NCBI GenBank assembly: GCA_002256435.1
Contig: NKJC01000004.1
Location: forward strand, 186,001-250,000
Source of the DNA: Chitinophagaceae bacterium BSSC1
GTDB taxonomy: Bacteria; Bacteroidota; Bacteroidia; Chitinophagales; Chitinophagaceae
DNA: 64,000 nucleotides
Direction: 5' to 3'
Shown: positions 27,558-36,797 of the stretch, piece after piece
How positions within the stretch are numbered: the first letter of the stretch is position 1
Layout: every line of letters starts with the position of its first letter
Made by a program: the position numbers and the translations under genes
Notes under the pieces: generated by a model
The model's database searches: none
The model's input: only the letters and a program-made list of their open reading frames with translations
Told to the model about the DNA's origin: nothing

Positions 27558-28115
27558 ATGAAAAAGATCACATTATTAGTTGCCTTATTATTCATTATCC
27601 TTTCTAATGTAGTAAATGCACAGACTTATAAAACTAGAGACGCAAGTATTTTCTTTAACCCCAATAAGGATCAAAGTCACAAGGATTATGCTTCTGTAAG
27701 TAAAGAGGGTACAGCGGTATTAAAAGTTGAAACCAATGAAGTTGCCTTGTTAGTTCCTATGAAAACTTTCCATTTTAATAATGCATTATTGGAAGAACAT
27801 TTTAATGAGAATTATTTGCATACCAATAAATTTCCAAATGCAACTTTTAAAGGAAAATTGATTGGATTCAATAAAGACCAATTAGCCAAAGACGGAGTAT
27901 ACAATATCTCTTCAGAAGGCCAAGTTTCTTTACATGGTGTTACTCAGAATTTTAAAGCGCCTGTTAAATTGGAAGTGAAAGGCAAGACAGCCACATTTAC
28001 TTGCAATTTTAAAATTAGGGCTGACCAGTATGCTATTGATATTCCTGCGCTGGTTAAACCAAAATTGTCTGATGAAACTCCAATTGACGCTATCATCGTT
28101 TTCCAACTAAACTAA
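27558..28115 (+). CDS. YceI family periplasmic protein
   Basis: 185 residues with a cleavable signal peptide (about 1-21, ending NAQ). The mature part is a lipocalin-like barrel of the YceI family: SIFFNP at the start, FHFNNALLEEHFNENYLHTNKFPNATFKG in the middle and SLHGVTQNFKAPVKL near the end. YceI proteins bind isoprenoid-type lipids. In Bacteroidota they often lie beside exported redox proteins. Third gene of the operon, 35 bp after the second lipoprotein. Confidence 0.85.
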   Translation: MKKITLLVALLFIILSNVVNAQTYKTRDASIFFNPNKDQSHKDYASVSKEGTAVLKVETNEVALLVPMKTFHFNNALLEEHFNENYLHTNKFPNATFKGKLIGFNKDQLAKDGVYNISSEGQVSLHGVTQNFKAPVKLEVKGKTATFTCNFKIRADQYAIDIPALVKPKLSDETPIDAIIVFQLN

Positions 28116-28137
28116 TCCAATCAGTAAACATACGATT

Positions 28138-29082
28138 ATGAAAAAACGTATCATTTTTCTCATGCTGGTTTGCAGCTTCTTTGTAAGGGCAAACGCACAG
28201 GATGACCTTTTGGGCGACCTTGTAAAAGAGGATGCTTCAAAAGTGAAACAGAACCTAACAACAGCTACTTTTAAATCATCCAGAATCATCAACTTCACTA
28301 GTGTAGAAATGACTGGTAAGGGTAACCTACAGTTCATGATTAGCCATAGATTTGGTCAAATGTGGAAAGAAGGAAAAGGTTGGTCTAATGTGGCTCAACT
28401 ATTTGGTTTGAACTCAGGTTTTGCCAACACTTATATGTCTTTTGACTATTCATTTACTGATTGGATGAACCTAGGTTTTGCTACAACAGGAAATGCTCAA
28501 TTTGAGTCTTGGGCTAAATTCAAGCTTTTGAAACAACAAACTGGTCAGAAAAACATTCCTGTATCTGTTGCATTCTATTCTTTGATGCATGCTGATGCAA
28601 GTGAAGGTCCTAGTCCAGATGATCTTACTTGGAATAGGTTCTCCTATTTGAATCAGTTGTTGATTGCTCGGAAATTTAGTGAAAGCTTCTCTTTGCAATT
28701 GATTCCTTCCTTTATTCATTACAACTATGTGCCTTATGGAATCAATAATACCAATAACATTTTCTCTATAGCACTAGGTGGAAGAATGAAATTGACCAAT
28801 AAAACCGCTATTACATTTGAGTATTCTCGTCAGTTAAATGGCTACAAAAATCTTTTAGATGAAAGTGCCTCTGCTGTTAATTACAAACCAGATGTGGTTT
28901 CTATTGGTTATGATTGGGATACAGGAGGGCACATTTTCCAATTCTTCCTGTCTAGCGCTTCAAGTGCTACCAATATTGGACAATTGTCTGCAAATCAAAA
29001 TGAACTGAAACCTGGTAATTTCTCTCTAGGTTTTAATCTGAATAGGAGTTATGGTATTAAAAAAGTAGTACAAACTCATTAA
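28138..29082 (+). CDS. DUF5777 family outer membrane beta-barrel protein
   Basis: 314 residues with a signal peptide (about 1-21, ending ANAQ). Alternating aromatic and polar strands and stretches such as NLQFMISHRFGQMW and NTYMSFDYSFTDWMNLGF fit the DUF5777 barrel family of unknown function. Last gene of the haem-motif operon (22 bp after the YceI gene); an intrinsic terminator follows at 29108. The location suggests it anchors or exports the partners at the outer membrane, but this is inference. Confidence 0.75.
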   Translation: MKKRIIFLMLVCSFFVRANAQDDLLGDLVKEDASKVKQNLTTATFKSSRIINFTSVEMTGKGNLQFMISHRFGQMWKEGKGWSNVAQLFGLNSGFANTYMSFDYSFTDWMNLGFATTGNAQFESWAKFKLLKQQTGQKNIPVSVAFYSLMHADASEGPSPDDLTWNRFSYLNQLLIARKFSESFSLQLIPSFIHYNYVPYGINNTNNIFSIALGGRMKLTNKTAITFEYSRQLNGYKNLLDESASAVNYKPDVVSIGYDWDTGGHIFQFFLSSASSATNIGQLSANQNELKPGNFSLGFNLNRSYGIKKVVQTH

Positions 29083-29107
29083 AAATTGTGGGTTTATGAA
29101 TGCAAGG

Positions 29108-29140
29108 CGCTTTGGGGTAACCCAGGGCGTTTTGTTTTTT
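29108..29140 (+). terminator. Intrinsic terminator of the cytochrome-like operon
   Basis: A 9-bp stem with two G-U pairs (CGCTTTGGG with CCCAGGGCG), GTAA loop, then TTTTG and six Ts. It closes the DUF5777 transcript and lies inside the 5' extension of the hutH frame, which argues that the extension is not coding. Confidence 0.8.
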
Positions 29141-29167
29141 GTAACTCCCATCTTTTACGGACATTTG
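29139..29167 (+). promoter_or_regulatory. Candidate promoter of hutH
   Basis: TTG at 29139-29141, 18 bp, then GACATTTG at 29160-29167, one base off TAnnTTTG. Transcription would start near 29174, 30 bp before the ATG at 29204. It begins in the T-tract of the preceding terminator. Confidence 0.4.
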
Positions 29168-29203
29168 CCCAATTCTACCAATTTTAGATATAAGAAGATT
29201 GCC

Positions 29204-30709
29204 ATGAGTTATAATTACCTGCCTTTAGACCGAAACTGGTTGCATTTTGAACAAGTAAAGCACTTGTTAGATTTTAACCAACAAGTCTCCATCACATTTG
29301 ATGCCCATGAACGGATTGTAGCATGTAGAGACTATTTGGATAGTAAAATGCAAGCAGGTAAGGGGCTATATTATGGAATTAATACTGGTTTTGGTTTTTT
29401 ACAAAATGTTCAGATAGATGCATCTTCCATTGAACAATTACAATATAATTTGCTTGTATCCCATGCTTGCGGACTAGGTGAGGAGGTTCCAGCAGACATT
29501 GTCAAACTCATGTTAATGCTCAAAATTAAATCTCTGAGTTATGGGCATAGTGGTGTACAAATTGATACGGTAAAAAGACTCATGGAGATGTACAATAATG
29601 ATGTTTTACCAGTCATTTATACACAAGGTTCTTTAGGTGCGTCTGGAGATTTAGCTCCTTTAAGTCATATGAGTCTTCCATTATTGGGTTTGGGAGAAGT
29701 AATGCATCAAGGAAAAAAGTATCCTTCCTCAGAAATTCTTACCAAATTTCAATGGAGTCCAATATCGCTTCAGAGTAAAGAAGGCCTAGCCTTAATCAAC
29801 GGAACACAGTTTATGAGTGCTTATGGTTTGTATTGCTTAAAAAAAGCGGAGCATTTAATACAAATGGCCAATTTAGTCTGTGCACTTTCATTTGACGCTT
29901 TTGACTGTATTTTAGAACCATTGAATCCGAGCATACATCAAATTAGAGCTCATAAAGGCCAAGTTGAAACTGCTAGAATCCTCCGATCTTATTTAGCAGA
30001 AAGTACCATTGCTGTTCAACCAGGTAAGCAAGTCCAAGATCCATATTCTTTCCGTTGTATTCCACAGGTTCATGGAGCTACTTTAGATGCTTTTGAGCAT
30101 GTGTTAAGTGTATTTATGCGTGAAGTGAATTCCGTTACAGATAACCCGAATATCTTCCCAGATGAAGATTTAATTGTGAGTGGTGGTAATTTTCATGGTC
30201 AACCCTTAGCATTGGTATTGGATTATTTGGCTATCGCGATGAGCGAATTGGGTAATATTTCTGAAAGAAGAACCTATCAATTAATCAGTGGACAAAGAGG
30301 ACTGCCATTGTTTTTGGTTAAAAATCCAGGATTGAATTCCGGTTTTATGATTCCTCAATATACAGCTGCTGGTATTGTCAGTGAGAATAAACAACTCTGT
30401 ACCCCTGCTTCTGTTGATAGTATTTCCTCATCTAATAATCAGGAAGACCATGTTAGTATGGGTGCCAATGCTGCAACAAAATGTTTGCGAGTAATCAATA
30501 ACGTAGAAAAATTACTCTCCATTGAATTAATGAGCGCCGCACAAGCACTTGATTTTAGAAGACCTATGAATAGTTCTCCAATAATTGAAGCATTGATGAC
30601 ATCTTACCGGAAAATTATTGCATTTAATGAAGTAGATAGGCTTTTACACAATGATATGGTTGCTACCATTCAATTTTTAAGAGATTATCAAATAAAAACC
30701 ATTGAATAA
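29204..30709 (+). CDS. hutH: Histidine ammonia-lyase
   Basis: Converts L-histidine to urocanate and ammonia, the first step of histidine degradation. 501 residues, the family norm. The Ala-Ser-Gly triad that forms the MIO cofactor is at 146-148 in GSLGASGDLAPLSH. YGINTGFGFLQNV near residue 54 and the SSNNQEDHVSMGANA block near 410 are also typical. An in-frame ATG at 29096 would add 36 residues, but that part encodes a terminator hairpin and a promoter, so I take ATG 29204. No other hut genes are adjacent. Confidence 0.93.
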   Translation: MSYNYLPLDRNWLHFEQVKHLLDFNQQVSITFDAHERIVACRDYLDSKMQAGKGLYYGINTGFGFLQNVQIDASSIEQLQYNLLVSHACGLGEEVPADIVKLMLMLKIKSLSYGHSGVQIDTVKRLMEMYNNDVLPVIYTQGSLGASGDLAPLSHMSLPLLGLGEVMHQGKKYPSSEILTKFQWSPISLQSKEGLALINGTQFMSAYGLYCLKKAEHLIQMANLVCALSFDAFDCILEPLNPSIHQIRAHKGQVETARILRSYLAESTIAVQPGKQVQDPYSFRCIPQVHGATLDAFEHVLSVFMREVNSVTDNPNIFPDEDLIVSGGNFHGQPLALVLDYLAIAMSELGNISERRTYQLISGQRGLPLFLVKNPGLNSGFMIPQYTAAGIVSENKQLCTPASVDSISSSNNQEDHVSMGANAATKCLRVINNVEKLLSIELMSAAQALDFRRPMNSSPIIEALMTSYRKIIAFNEVDRLLHNDMVATIQFLRDYQIKTIE

Positions 30710-30773
30710 AATATTGAACAAAATTTTAATTAAATCATAATTTGTTTTACTTTTTCAGCGTAAAAACCAAGCC

Positions 30774-31295
30774 ATGAAAAAAATATTCTCCTTAATCCTT
30801 GCTGTTTCAATTAGTATGGCAGCATTTGCACAATCAACCACTCAATCCATTTCTGAAAAAGTGAAAGTGGTATTTCCTGGAAAACCAGAAGAAATAAAAG
30901 CACCTAATGGGTTAACCATGTATTCTTTTCAAAAGGACAGTTCTGTTTCTTTTAAGGCTATGTCATTAGATGTGTCAGCTATGGGACTAACCGCTGAAAT
31001 GATTACTTCTTATGGAGATGCTCTTTGGGATCAAATAAAAGGAGGTATGGGAGCTCAAATGGGTGGCGCAACAGTGGATAAGGATGCAATTGAGCAATTC
31101 AAGGGAAAAAATTCATTATATATAGAAATTAATGGAACCAATTCAATTGCACCAGAGATAAAAGGGAAAAAAGCATATGGTTATTTGTTTTTTATAGGAA
31201 CAGTATTACATCAAGTATTATACTTTTCTGGTGATCCTAAATCAAAAAAAGAAGACGGAGCCACTTTTTTTGATAGTGTAACTATTGCAAATTAG
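30774..31295 (+). CDS. Small secreted protein of unknown function
   Basis: 173 residues with a clear signal peptide (about 1-20, ending AFAQ). The mature part opens with VKVVFPGKPEE, a motif common to a group of Bacteroidota exported proteins without assigned function, and ends with a predicted strand HQVLYFSGDP. No catalytic motif is visible. It is a single gene between hutH and glnS, closed by an intrinsic terminator. Confidence 0.7.
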   Translation: MKKIFSLILAVSISMAAFAQSTTQSISEKVKVVFPGKPEEIKAPNGLTMYSFQKDSSVSFKAMSLDVSAMGLTAEMITSYGDALWDQIKGGMGAQMGGATVDKDAIEQFKGKNSLYIEINGTNSIAPEIKGKKAYGYLFFIGTVLHQVLYFSGDPKSKKEDGATFFDSVTIAN

Positions 31296-31344
31296 AAGTA
31301 AAAATTGGGCAAATAAGCCTTTCTTAAATGTTTAATAATCTTTG

Positions 31345-31374
31345 GCCGGTTCATATCTTGAACCGGCTTTTTTA
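31345..31374 (+). terminator. Intrinsic terminator after the small secreted protein gene
   Basis: Perfect 9-bp stem GCCGGTTCA/TGAACCGGC with loop TATCT, followed by seven Ts. Confidence 0.85.
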
Positions 31375-31425
31375 TGCCTGAAAACAGGGTTCTTGTATGG
31401 AATAGGGGCATAGCCATCTATTTTG

Positions 31426-31433
31426 TACATTTG
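31426..31433 (+). promoter_or_regulatory. Candidate -7 element of glnS (TACATTTG)
   Basis: TACATTTG matches TAnnTTTG and places transcription start near 31440, just before the chosen ATG at 31455. No TTG lies at the right distance upstream. Its location argues against the earlier in-frame ATG at 31374. Confidence 0.4.
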
Positions 31434-31454
31434 CCGCCTAGAAATGACCTATCC

Positions 31455-33116
31455 ATGAGCGAAGAAAAAAGCCTGAATTTTATAGAAGAAATTGTTGAAG
31501 CAGATTTGGCAGCTGGTAAATACCAGTCCATTTTGACCCGTTTTCCCCCAGAACCCAATGGATACTTGCATATTGGACACGCCAAAAGCATCTGTTTGAA
31601 TTTTGGATTAGCCAAGAAATACGGTGGTAAAACCAATTTGAGATTTGACGATACCAATCCTAGTACCGAAGAAACAGAATATGTAGAAAGTATTAAGGAA
31701 GACGTTAAATGGTTGGGTTTTCAATGGGCAGATGAATTATATGCTTCCAATTATTTTGAACAGCTCTACCAATTTGCAGTTCAATTAATTGAAAAAGGAT
31801 TGGCCTATGTAGACGATAGCAATAGTGAAACCATTGCTCAAGAAAAAGGAACTCCCACACAGGCAGGTATTGAAAATAGCTTTAGAAGTAGAAGCATTTC
31901 AGAAAACCTTCAGTTGTTTTCTGAAATGAGGTCTGGAAAGTACAAGGATGGTGAGAAGGTTTTGCGCGCTAAGATTGATATGGCAAGTTCCAATATGCAC
32001 ATGCGTGATCCTATTATTTATCGTATCAAACACGCACACCACCATAGAACAGGAGATACTTGGTGCATCTATCCAATGTACGATTTTGCACATGGTCAAA
32101 GTGATTCTATTGAAAATATTACCCATTCTATTTGTACCCTAGAATTTATTCCGCACAGGCCATTGTATGATTGGTGTATTGAACAGTTGGGCATTTTTCC
32201 TTCTAAGCAATATGAATTTGCCAGGTTGAATATGACCTATACTGTCATGAGTAAACGAAAGCTGCTTCAATTGGTCAATGAGAAACACGTAGAAGGATGG
32301 GATGATCCCAGAATGTCTACCATTTCTGCTATGCGCAGAAGGGGGTATCCTGCAGAAAGTATTCGCGAGTTCTGTGATAAAATAGGAGTGGCAAAAAGAG
32401 AAAACCTCATTGATGTTGGATTGTTAGAATTCTGCGTAAGAGAAACATTGAATAAAACAGCACTTAGGCGAATGGTGGTATTTGATCCATTAAAAGTGGT
32501 CATCACCAATTATCCTGATACTGTTGAAATGTTGGAGACTGAAAATAATCCTGAAGATCCAAATGCCGGAACTAGGACAATGCCATTTAGCCGCGAAATT
32601 TATATTGAAAGGGATGACTTTATGGAAATTGCGCCTAAGAAATATTTCCGATTGGCTCCAGGTCAAATGGTGAGACTTAAAAGCGCCTATATTATCAAGT
32701 GCGATGAGGTGATCAAGGATGCTGATGGAAATATCACCGAATTGAAATGTAGTTATATTCCAGAAAGCAAGAGTGGTTCTGATACTTCAGGAATCAATGT
32801 AAAAGGTACACTTCACTGGGTTAGTGTTGCACAAGCATTGCAAGCTGAGATTCGTCTATATGACCGTTTGTTTAAAGTGGAAGATGTGGCCAATGCCGAG
32901 GGCGATTTTAAAGACCATATTAATCCTGATTCTTTGCAAGTTCTACCTATTGCATATGCAGAGCCTGCATTGCTCAGTGATCAACCTAATAGTACCTATC
33001 AATTTATAAGAAAAGGGTATTTTGTTTTAGATAGAGATAGTACCAATGAAAAATTGGTATTTAATAGAACAGTTACGCTTAAAGACGGTTGGGCAAAAGA
33101 AGCTAAAAAAGCTTAA
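31455..33116 (+). CDS. glnS: Glutaminyl-tRNA synthetase
   Basis: Charges tRNA-Gln with glutamine. Class I synthetase of 553 residues from the ATG at 31455 (MSEEKSLNF). The HIGH motif appears in PPEPNGYLHIGHAKS (about residue 42) and the KMSKS-type loop in TVMSKRKLLQLV (about 265). The C-terminal anticodon-binding beta-barrels are full length. An earlier in-frame ATG at 31374 would add 27 residues carrying terminator Ts and the -7 element. Followed 3 bp later by tilS, so a tRNA-related operon. Confidence 0.95.
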   Translation: MSEEKSLNFIEEIVEADLAAGKYQSILTRFPPEPNGYLHIGHAKSICLNFGLAKKYGGKTNLRFDDTNPSTEETEYVESIKEDVKWLGFQWADELYASNYFEQLYQFAVQLIEKGLAYVDDSNSETIAQEKGTPTQAGIENSFRSRSISENLQLFSEMRSGKYKDGEKVLRAKIDMASSNMHMRDPIIYRIKHAHHHRTGDTWCIYPMYDFAHGQSDSIENITHSICTLEFIPHRPLYDWCIEQLGIFPSKQYEFARLNMTYTVMSKRKLLQLVNEKHVEGWDDPRMSTISAMRRRGYPAESIREFCDKIGVAKRENLIDVGLLEFCVRETLNKTALRRMVVFDPLKVVITNYPDTVEMLETENNPEDPNAGTRTMPFSREIYIERDDFMEIAPKKYFRLAPGQMVRLKSAYIIKCDEVIKDADGNITELKCSYIPESKSGSDTSGINVKGTLHWVSVAQALQAEIRLYDRLFKVEDVANAEGDFKDHINPDSLQVLPIAYAEPALLSDQPNSTYQFIRKGYFVLDRDSTNEKLVFNRTVTLKDGWAKEAKKA

Positions 33117-33119
33117 TCA

Positions 33120-34487
33120 ATGGATCTATTCCAATCTTTTACCAAACACTGGAAACAAGCATTTCCACAATTTCAACAGGATAATAGCTTGCTTTTATTG
33201 GCAGTTAGTGGAGGACTAGACAGTGTGGTCATGACTCATTTGTTAGCAGAAATGGGATTTCCGTGTTATGTCTTGCACGTGAATTTTCAACTCAGGGGAG
33301 CAGAAAGTGAAAGAGACGAAAACTTTGTAAGATCACTAGCCAAAGCAACAAGTATGGAAATCTTTGTAGAAAGATTTGATACGTTAGACTATGCTAAGTT
33401 GAAAGGGATGGGAATTCAAGAAGCAGCTAGAACCCTTAGGTATCATTGGTTTGAGGAAAAAAGAAAGGAATGCCAATTGCAATTTCCGGATAAAAAAGTG
33501 CTATTACTTACAGCCCATCATGCCAATGATAATGTAGAGACAGTTTTAATAAACTTCTTTAGAGGAACGGGTATACAAGGGCTCCGTGGCATAACCCCTT
33601 TTCAAAAAGACCGTTATTTAGTTAGACCATTACTGCCTTTTAAAAAAGAGGACCTTATAGGCTTCGCTAAAATTAAAAAATTGGCATTTGTAGAAGATAG
33701 CTCTAATGGATCCAATAAATACACTCGTAACTTTCTAAGAAATCAGATCTTGCCTCAGTTAGAAGAAAATTTTCCACAAGTAAAAGACAATTTGCTGCAA
33801 AATATTGATAGGATGAATGAGGTTGCAGAGATCTATCAATTGGCAATTGCAGATAGGCTAGGGGGCTTAATGGAATGGAAAGGACAGGAATGTCAGGTTC
33901 CCATTTTGAAACTTAAAAAGACAGACCAATTAAATACTGTGATCTGGGAGTTAATCAGACCATTTGGTTTTACAGTTCAACAAATTCCAGAATTGATCAA
34001 ATTGATGGAAGCCCCGAATGGAAGTTGTTTGTACTCTTCAACGCATCAGATTATCAGGAATAGAAAATGGTTGTTAATAGCTACAATTCAACCACAGGAA
34101 AATTCATTCGTTGTCATTGAATCTTCAGATATTTCCATTGAATTTGCTGGAGGTCTATTGAATTGTAAAACAATTACGGAACCTTTTACACTTGATGCAA
34201 ATTCGCTGAAAGTGATGGTAGATGCCAAGCAACTTAGTTTTCCTTTATTGTTGCGTAAACCCAAATCCGGAGACTATTTTTATCCTTTGGGTATGCAGAA
34301 AAAGAAAAAATTGAATCGTTTTTTTATTGATCAAAAATTATCTAAAATTCAAAAAGAAGCTGTTTGGATCCTTGAGTCCAACCAGCGGATTATCTGGGTT
34401 ATAGGTATGCGTATAGACAATAGGTTCAAATGTGAACCTGCTACATCAACTGCTTTACAGTTAAGTTTTGTACCCAAAGGAACTTAA
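33120..34487 (+). CDS. tilS: tRNA(Ile)-lysidine synthase
   Basis: Modifies C34 of the CAU tRNA-Ile to lysidine so that it reads AUA. 455 residues. The ATP-binding PP-loop SGGLDS is at about 31-36 in LLLAVSGGLDSVVMTHLL. LTAHHANDNVETVLINFFRGTGIQGLRG (about 129-157) is characteristic of TilS, and a C-terminal substrate-binding domain follows. Directly after glnS. The stop overlaps the convergent rhomboid stop by 4 bp. Confidence 0.94.
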   Translation: MDLFQSFTKHWKQAFPQFQQDNSLLLLAVSGGLDSVVMTHLLAEMGFPCYVLHVNFQLRGAESERDENFVRSLAKATSMEIFVERFDTLDYAKLKGMGIQEAARTLRYHWFEEKRKECQLQFPDKKVLLLTAHHANDNVETVLINFFRGTGIQGLRGITPFQKDRYLVRPLLPFKKEDLIGFAKIKKLAFVEDSSNGSNKYTRNFLRNQILPQLEENFPQVKDNLLQNIDRMNEVAEIYQLAIADRLGGLMEWKGQECQVPILKLKKTDQLNTVIWELIRPFGFTVQQIPELIKLMEAPNGSCLYSSTHQIIRNRKWLLIATIQPQENSFVVIESSDISIEFAGGLLNCKTITEPFTLDANSLKVMVDAKQLSFPLLLRKPKSGDYFYPLGMQKKKKLNRFFIDQKLSKIQKEAVWILESNQRIIWVIGMRIDNRFKCEPATSTALQLSFVPKGT

Positions 34488-35122
34488 CGGAGATAACCCA
34501 TTACTTGGTTAATAAAAACAGGAACAGGTCTGTAATCACTTAGAAATTGACAGGTGATAATCAAGAAAACAATTCCAAAAATGGCTCCCCAAATATGTGC
34601 AGAATGGTTAATGTTTCCATGACCTTTTTTAGCCATATAAGCCGAAAGGGCTAGGTAAAGTGGTCCGAAAATGAAACCTGGAATATGAAAGGGTAGGGGG
34701 AAAATACCTAGGCCCATGGTGGGATTCAAAAATATCCCTACAAAAATCACAGCAGATACTGCACCAGATGCTCCCAAACTTCTATAATGATAATTATCCT
34801 TATGTTGAAGATAGGTTGGCACCAAACAAATGGCCAAAGCAGCTATATAAAGAATTAAGTAAAGAACCTTACCCGCACCACCAAAAATGGCTTCAAAAGC
34901 CCTTTCTACCATATCTCCAAAAAGGTAAAAAGAATACATATTGAATGCCAGGTGCATAATGTCTGCGTGAATAAATCCACAGGTAATAAAGCGGTACCAT
35001 TGGTTACTATTAGAAATAGCTGGAGGATAAAAGATTAAATCATTAATGACTTTTTCATTGGAAAAAGCGGTAAAAGAGATAACGCAAGTGAGGGCAACAA
35101 TAGCAAGGGTAATGGTAATCAT
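34484..35122 (-). CDS. Rhomboid family intramembrane serine protease
   Basis: 212 residues with about six membrane segments. The catalytic Ser is in LGASGAVSAV (about 115) and the His in NHSAHIWGAIFG (about 180). An HADIMHLAFNMYSFYLFG block in the second segment is typical. Cleaves membrane proteins within the bilayer; the substrate is not known. Likely cotranscribed with rlmH, whose stop lies 17 bp upstream. Confidence 0.92.
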   Translation of the reverse strand: MITITLAIVALTCVISFTAFSNEKVINDLIFYPPAISNSNQWYRFITCGFIHADIMHLAFNMYSFYLFGDMVERAFEAIFGGAGKVLYLILYIAALAICLVPTYLQHKDNYHYRSLGASGAVSAVIFVGIFLNPTMGLGIFPLPFHIPGFIFGPLYLALSAYMAKKGHGNINHSAHIWGAIFGIVFLIITCQFLSDYRPVPVFINQVMGYLR

Positions 35123-35139
35123 GCGGCAAATTACGGATT

Positions 35140-35613
35140 TTAAACATGATGGTATTTCTCGTTTTTGAGAATACTACTAGCCCTATATACTTGTTCGGCT
35201 AGGATTAGTCTTACCAGCATATGTGGGAACACCAATTTAGAAAGACTCCAGACTGTGTTGGCTCTTTTGGTAATGGTTTCATCTACTCCAAAGGCTCCAC
35301 CAATCAAGAAAACGAGTCGTTTGCAACTTTCATTCGCCCTTTGTTGTATCAATTGTGCCACACCAGGGGAATGTAGCATTTGCCCTCTTTCATCCAATAA
35401 AACTAGGTAGTCATCGCCTTGCAATTGTTGCAAAATGGACAAAGCTTCTGCCTTTTTTAAAGCGGATTCTGACATGCTTGCAGCATTTTTTGGGGCTGGA
35501 ATTAACTGCCAAGACGCGGGGAAATATTTAATAACCCTTCCTGTAAATTCCTCAATACCTGATTGTACATATGTTTCATGTGGTTTGCCAACTGAAAGGA
35601 AAAGCAGTTTCAT
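35140..35613 (-). CDS. rlmH: 23S rRNA (pseudouridine1915-N3)-methyltransferase
   Basis: SPOUT-family methyltransferase that modifies helix 69 of 23S rRNA in assembled ribosomes. 157 residues, the usual length. LVFLIGGAFGVDE (about 103-115) forms part of the SAM knot, LSKLVFPHMLVRLILAEQVYRA follows, and the protein ends in KYHHV, the conserved C-terminus of the family. Confidence 0.96.
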   Translation of the reverse strand: MKLLFLSVGKPHETYVQSGIEEFTGRVIKYFPASWQLIPAPKNAASMSESALKKAEALSILQQLQGDDYLVLLDERGQMLHSPGVAQLIQQRANESCKRLVFLIGGAFGVDETITKRANTVWSLSKLVFPHMLVRLILAEQVYRASSILKNEKYHHV

Positions 35614-35779
35614 GTATTAAAAGTAAAGAATGATTGATGATATTCTCAACAACTGTTGGCTATATACCTGTTTCAACTAGAAGCTAATTGACTTAAATTT
35701 TATTTAAACCTATTCATACTAAAGCAAGGGTAAATATTAAAAGCCATAAAAATGCTAAATTATTTAGTATTTTTGAATT

Positions 35780-36058
35780 ATGGAGTGGCATTTCATCATT
35801 CGTTTTGACCAAAAGGACCTGCATTTAAAAGCGGAAAGGATTTATTTGTCTGAACAAGTTGAGCGCATTAAAGTCATGGGTAAAAACAGAAGTATTGTTT
35901 TGCAATCTAATAGACCGCTTTTAAGGATAAAAGGGCTAAAGAATAAAAGACTTGATTGGAAACTAATTGAAGGGCAAATGAATAATAGTCATGTACTACA
36001 AGCTATTATCTTAAAACTAGAAAGATTGCTAAAAACGGCTACAGACCTGGACGTTTAA
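35780..36058 (+). CDS. Small hypothetical protein
   Basis: 92 residues, basic, with no signal peptide or membrane segment and no motif I recognise. The first 50 residues look beta-rich (FIIRFDQKDLHLKAERIYLSEQVERIKV) and the end is helical. The frame is clean and ends just before the IclR gene. A TATTTTTG element ends only 5 bp before the ATG, so the message may be nearly leaderless if that element is real. It could be an Arm-type small regulator, but this is not supported. Confidence 0.5.
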   Translation: MEWHFIIRFDQKDLHLKAERIYLSEQVERIKVMGKNRSIVLQSNRPLLRIKGLKNKRLDWKLIEGQMNNSHVLQAIILKLERLLKTATDLDV

Positions 36059-36062
36059 ATAA

Positions 36063-36797
36063 TTAGGATAATTGGGCAGATATTTCATCGGCGCCAGCAA
36101 GACATAATTGAATCATTTTTTTTCTCACCGTATTGCTAAATCTAAAAGCAGGAAGATAAATGCTCAAGCTGGCAACCAATTCCGCTTGTTGATACACAGG
36201 GCTTGCTATGCCAATGACTTGTTTGCTGTCTTCAATTAGAGCATATCTGTTTTTGCGAATCTGTTGAATTTGGGCCATGAATTTAGCAGGACTATCAGCA
36301 TCTGGCCAAATAGAACTGGGTGGTAAACCATAGGTATGAACAAACTTGTCCAATGCTTCATCAGACATCATTGCCACCAATAACCTGCCCGTAGAAGAGT
36401 CATAGGCTTTCTTCTCATCTGCTGTGGTGGCTTGAACTATTTGTGAACAATTGTTTTTATAAATCACCTGTCTTTTGTCTCCTTTTAATATGGCCAACAA
36501 GCATTTTTCATTTAATTGTTCAGAAATCAGATCCATTTGAATCTTTGCTATGGCAATCAATTTTACATGTGGTTGGTGTTTGCCTGTCAATTCTTTGAGC
36601 TGAGGACCAATAATATATCCCTTCTGCAAGTCTGATTTCTCTAAATACCCTCTTTGTACCAGGGTCTTGATAATATTGGCACATGTTGCAGTATTTAATG
36701 CCAAGTCTTGGGCAATCTGTCCCATGGGTTTGGGTTTGTTACCGTCTTTGGCAACGTATTCCAAAATATTCAATGCTCTGTGAACTACCTGTATCAT
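36063..36797 (-). CDS. IclR family transcriptional regulator
   Basis: 244 residues. The N-terminal winged helix-turn-helix (about 5-65, KPMGQIAQDLALNTATCANIIKTLVQRGYLEK) precedes the effector-binding domain (about 80-244, with DSSTGRLLVAMMS and VIGIASPVYQQAELVASLSIY). IclR proteins respond to small carbon compounds. The gene is divergent from the fucose operon, so control of that operon by a fucose-pathway intermediate is the natural inference. Confidence 0.9.
   Translation of the reverse strand: MIQVVHRALNILEYVAKDGNKPKPMGQIAQDLALNTATCANIIKTLVQRGYLEKSDLQKGYIIGPQLKELTGKHQPHVKLIAIAKIQMDLISEQLNEKCLLAILKGDKRQVIYKNNCSQIVQATTADEKKAYDSSTGRLLVAMMSDEALDKFVHTYGLPPSSIWPDADSPAKFMAQIQQIRKNRYALIEDSKQVIGIASPVYQQAELVASLSIYLPAFRFSNTVRKKMIQLCLAGADEISAQLS

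Noticed and set aside
29096..29203. N-terminal extension of hutH from an upstream ATG
   Set aside because: The stretch contains a terminator hairpin and a promoter candidate, and the family starts at the later ATG.
31374..31454. N-terminal extension of glnS from ATG 31374
   Set aside because: It begins at the T-tract of a terminator and contains a -7 element; the residues are not conserved in GlnRS.
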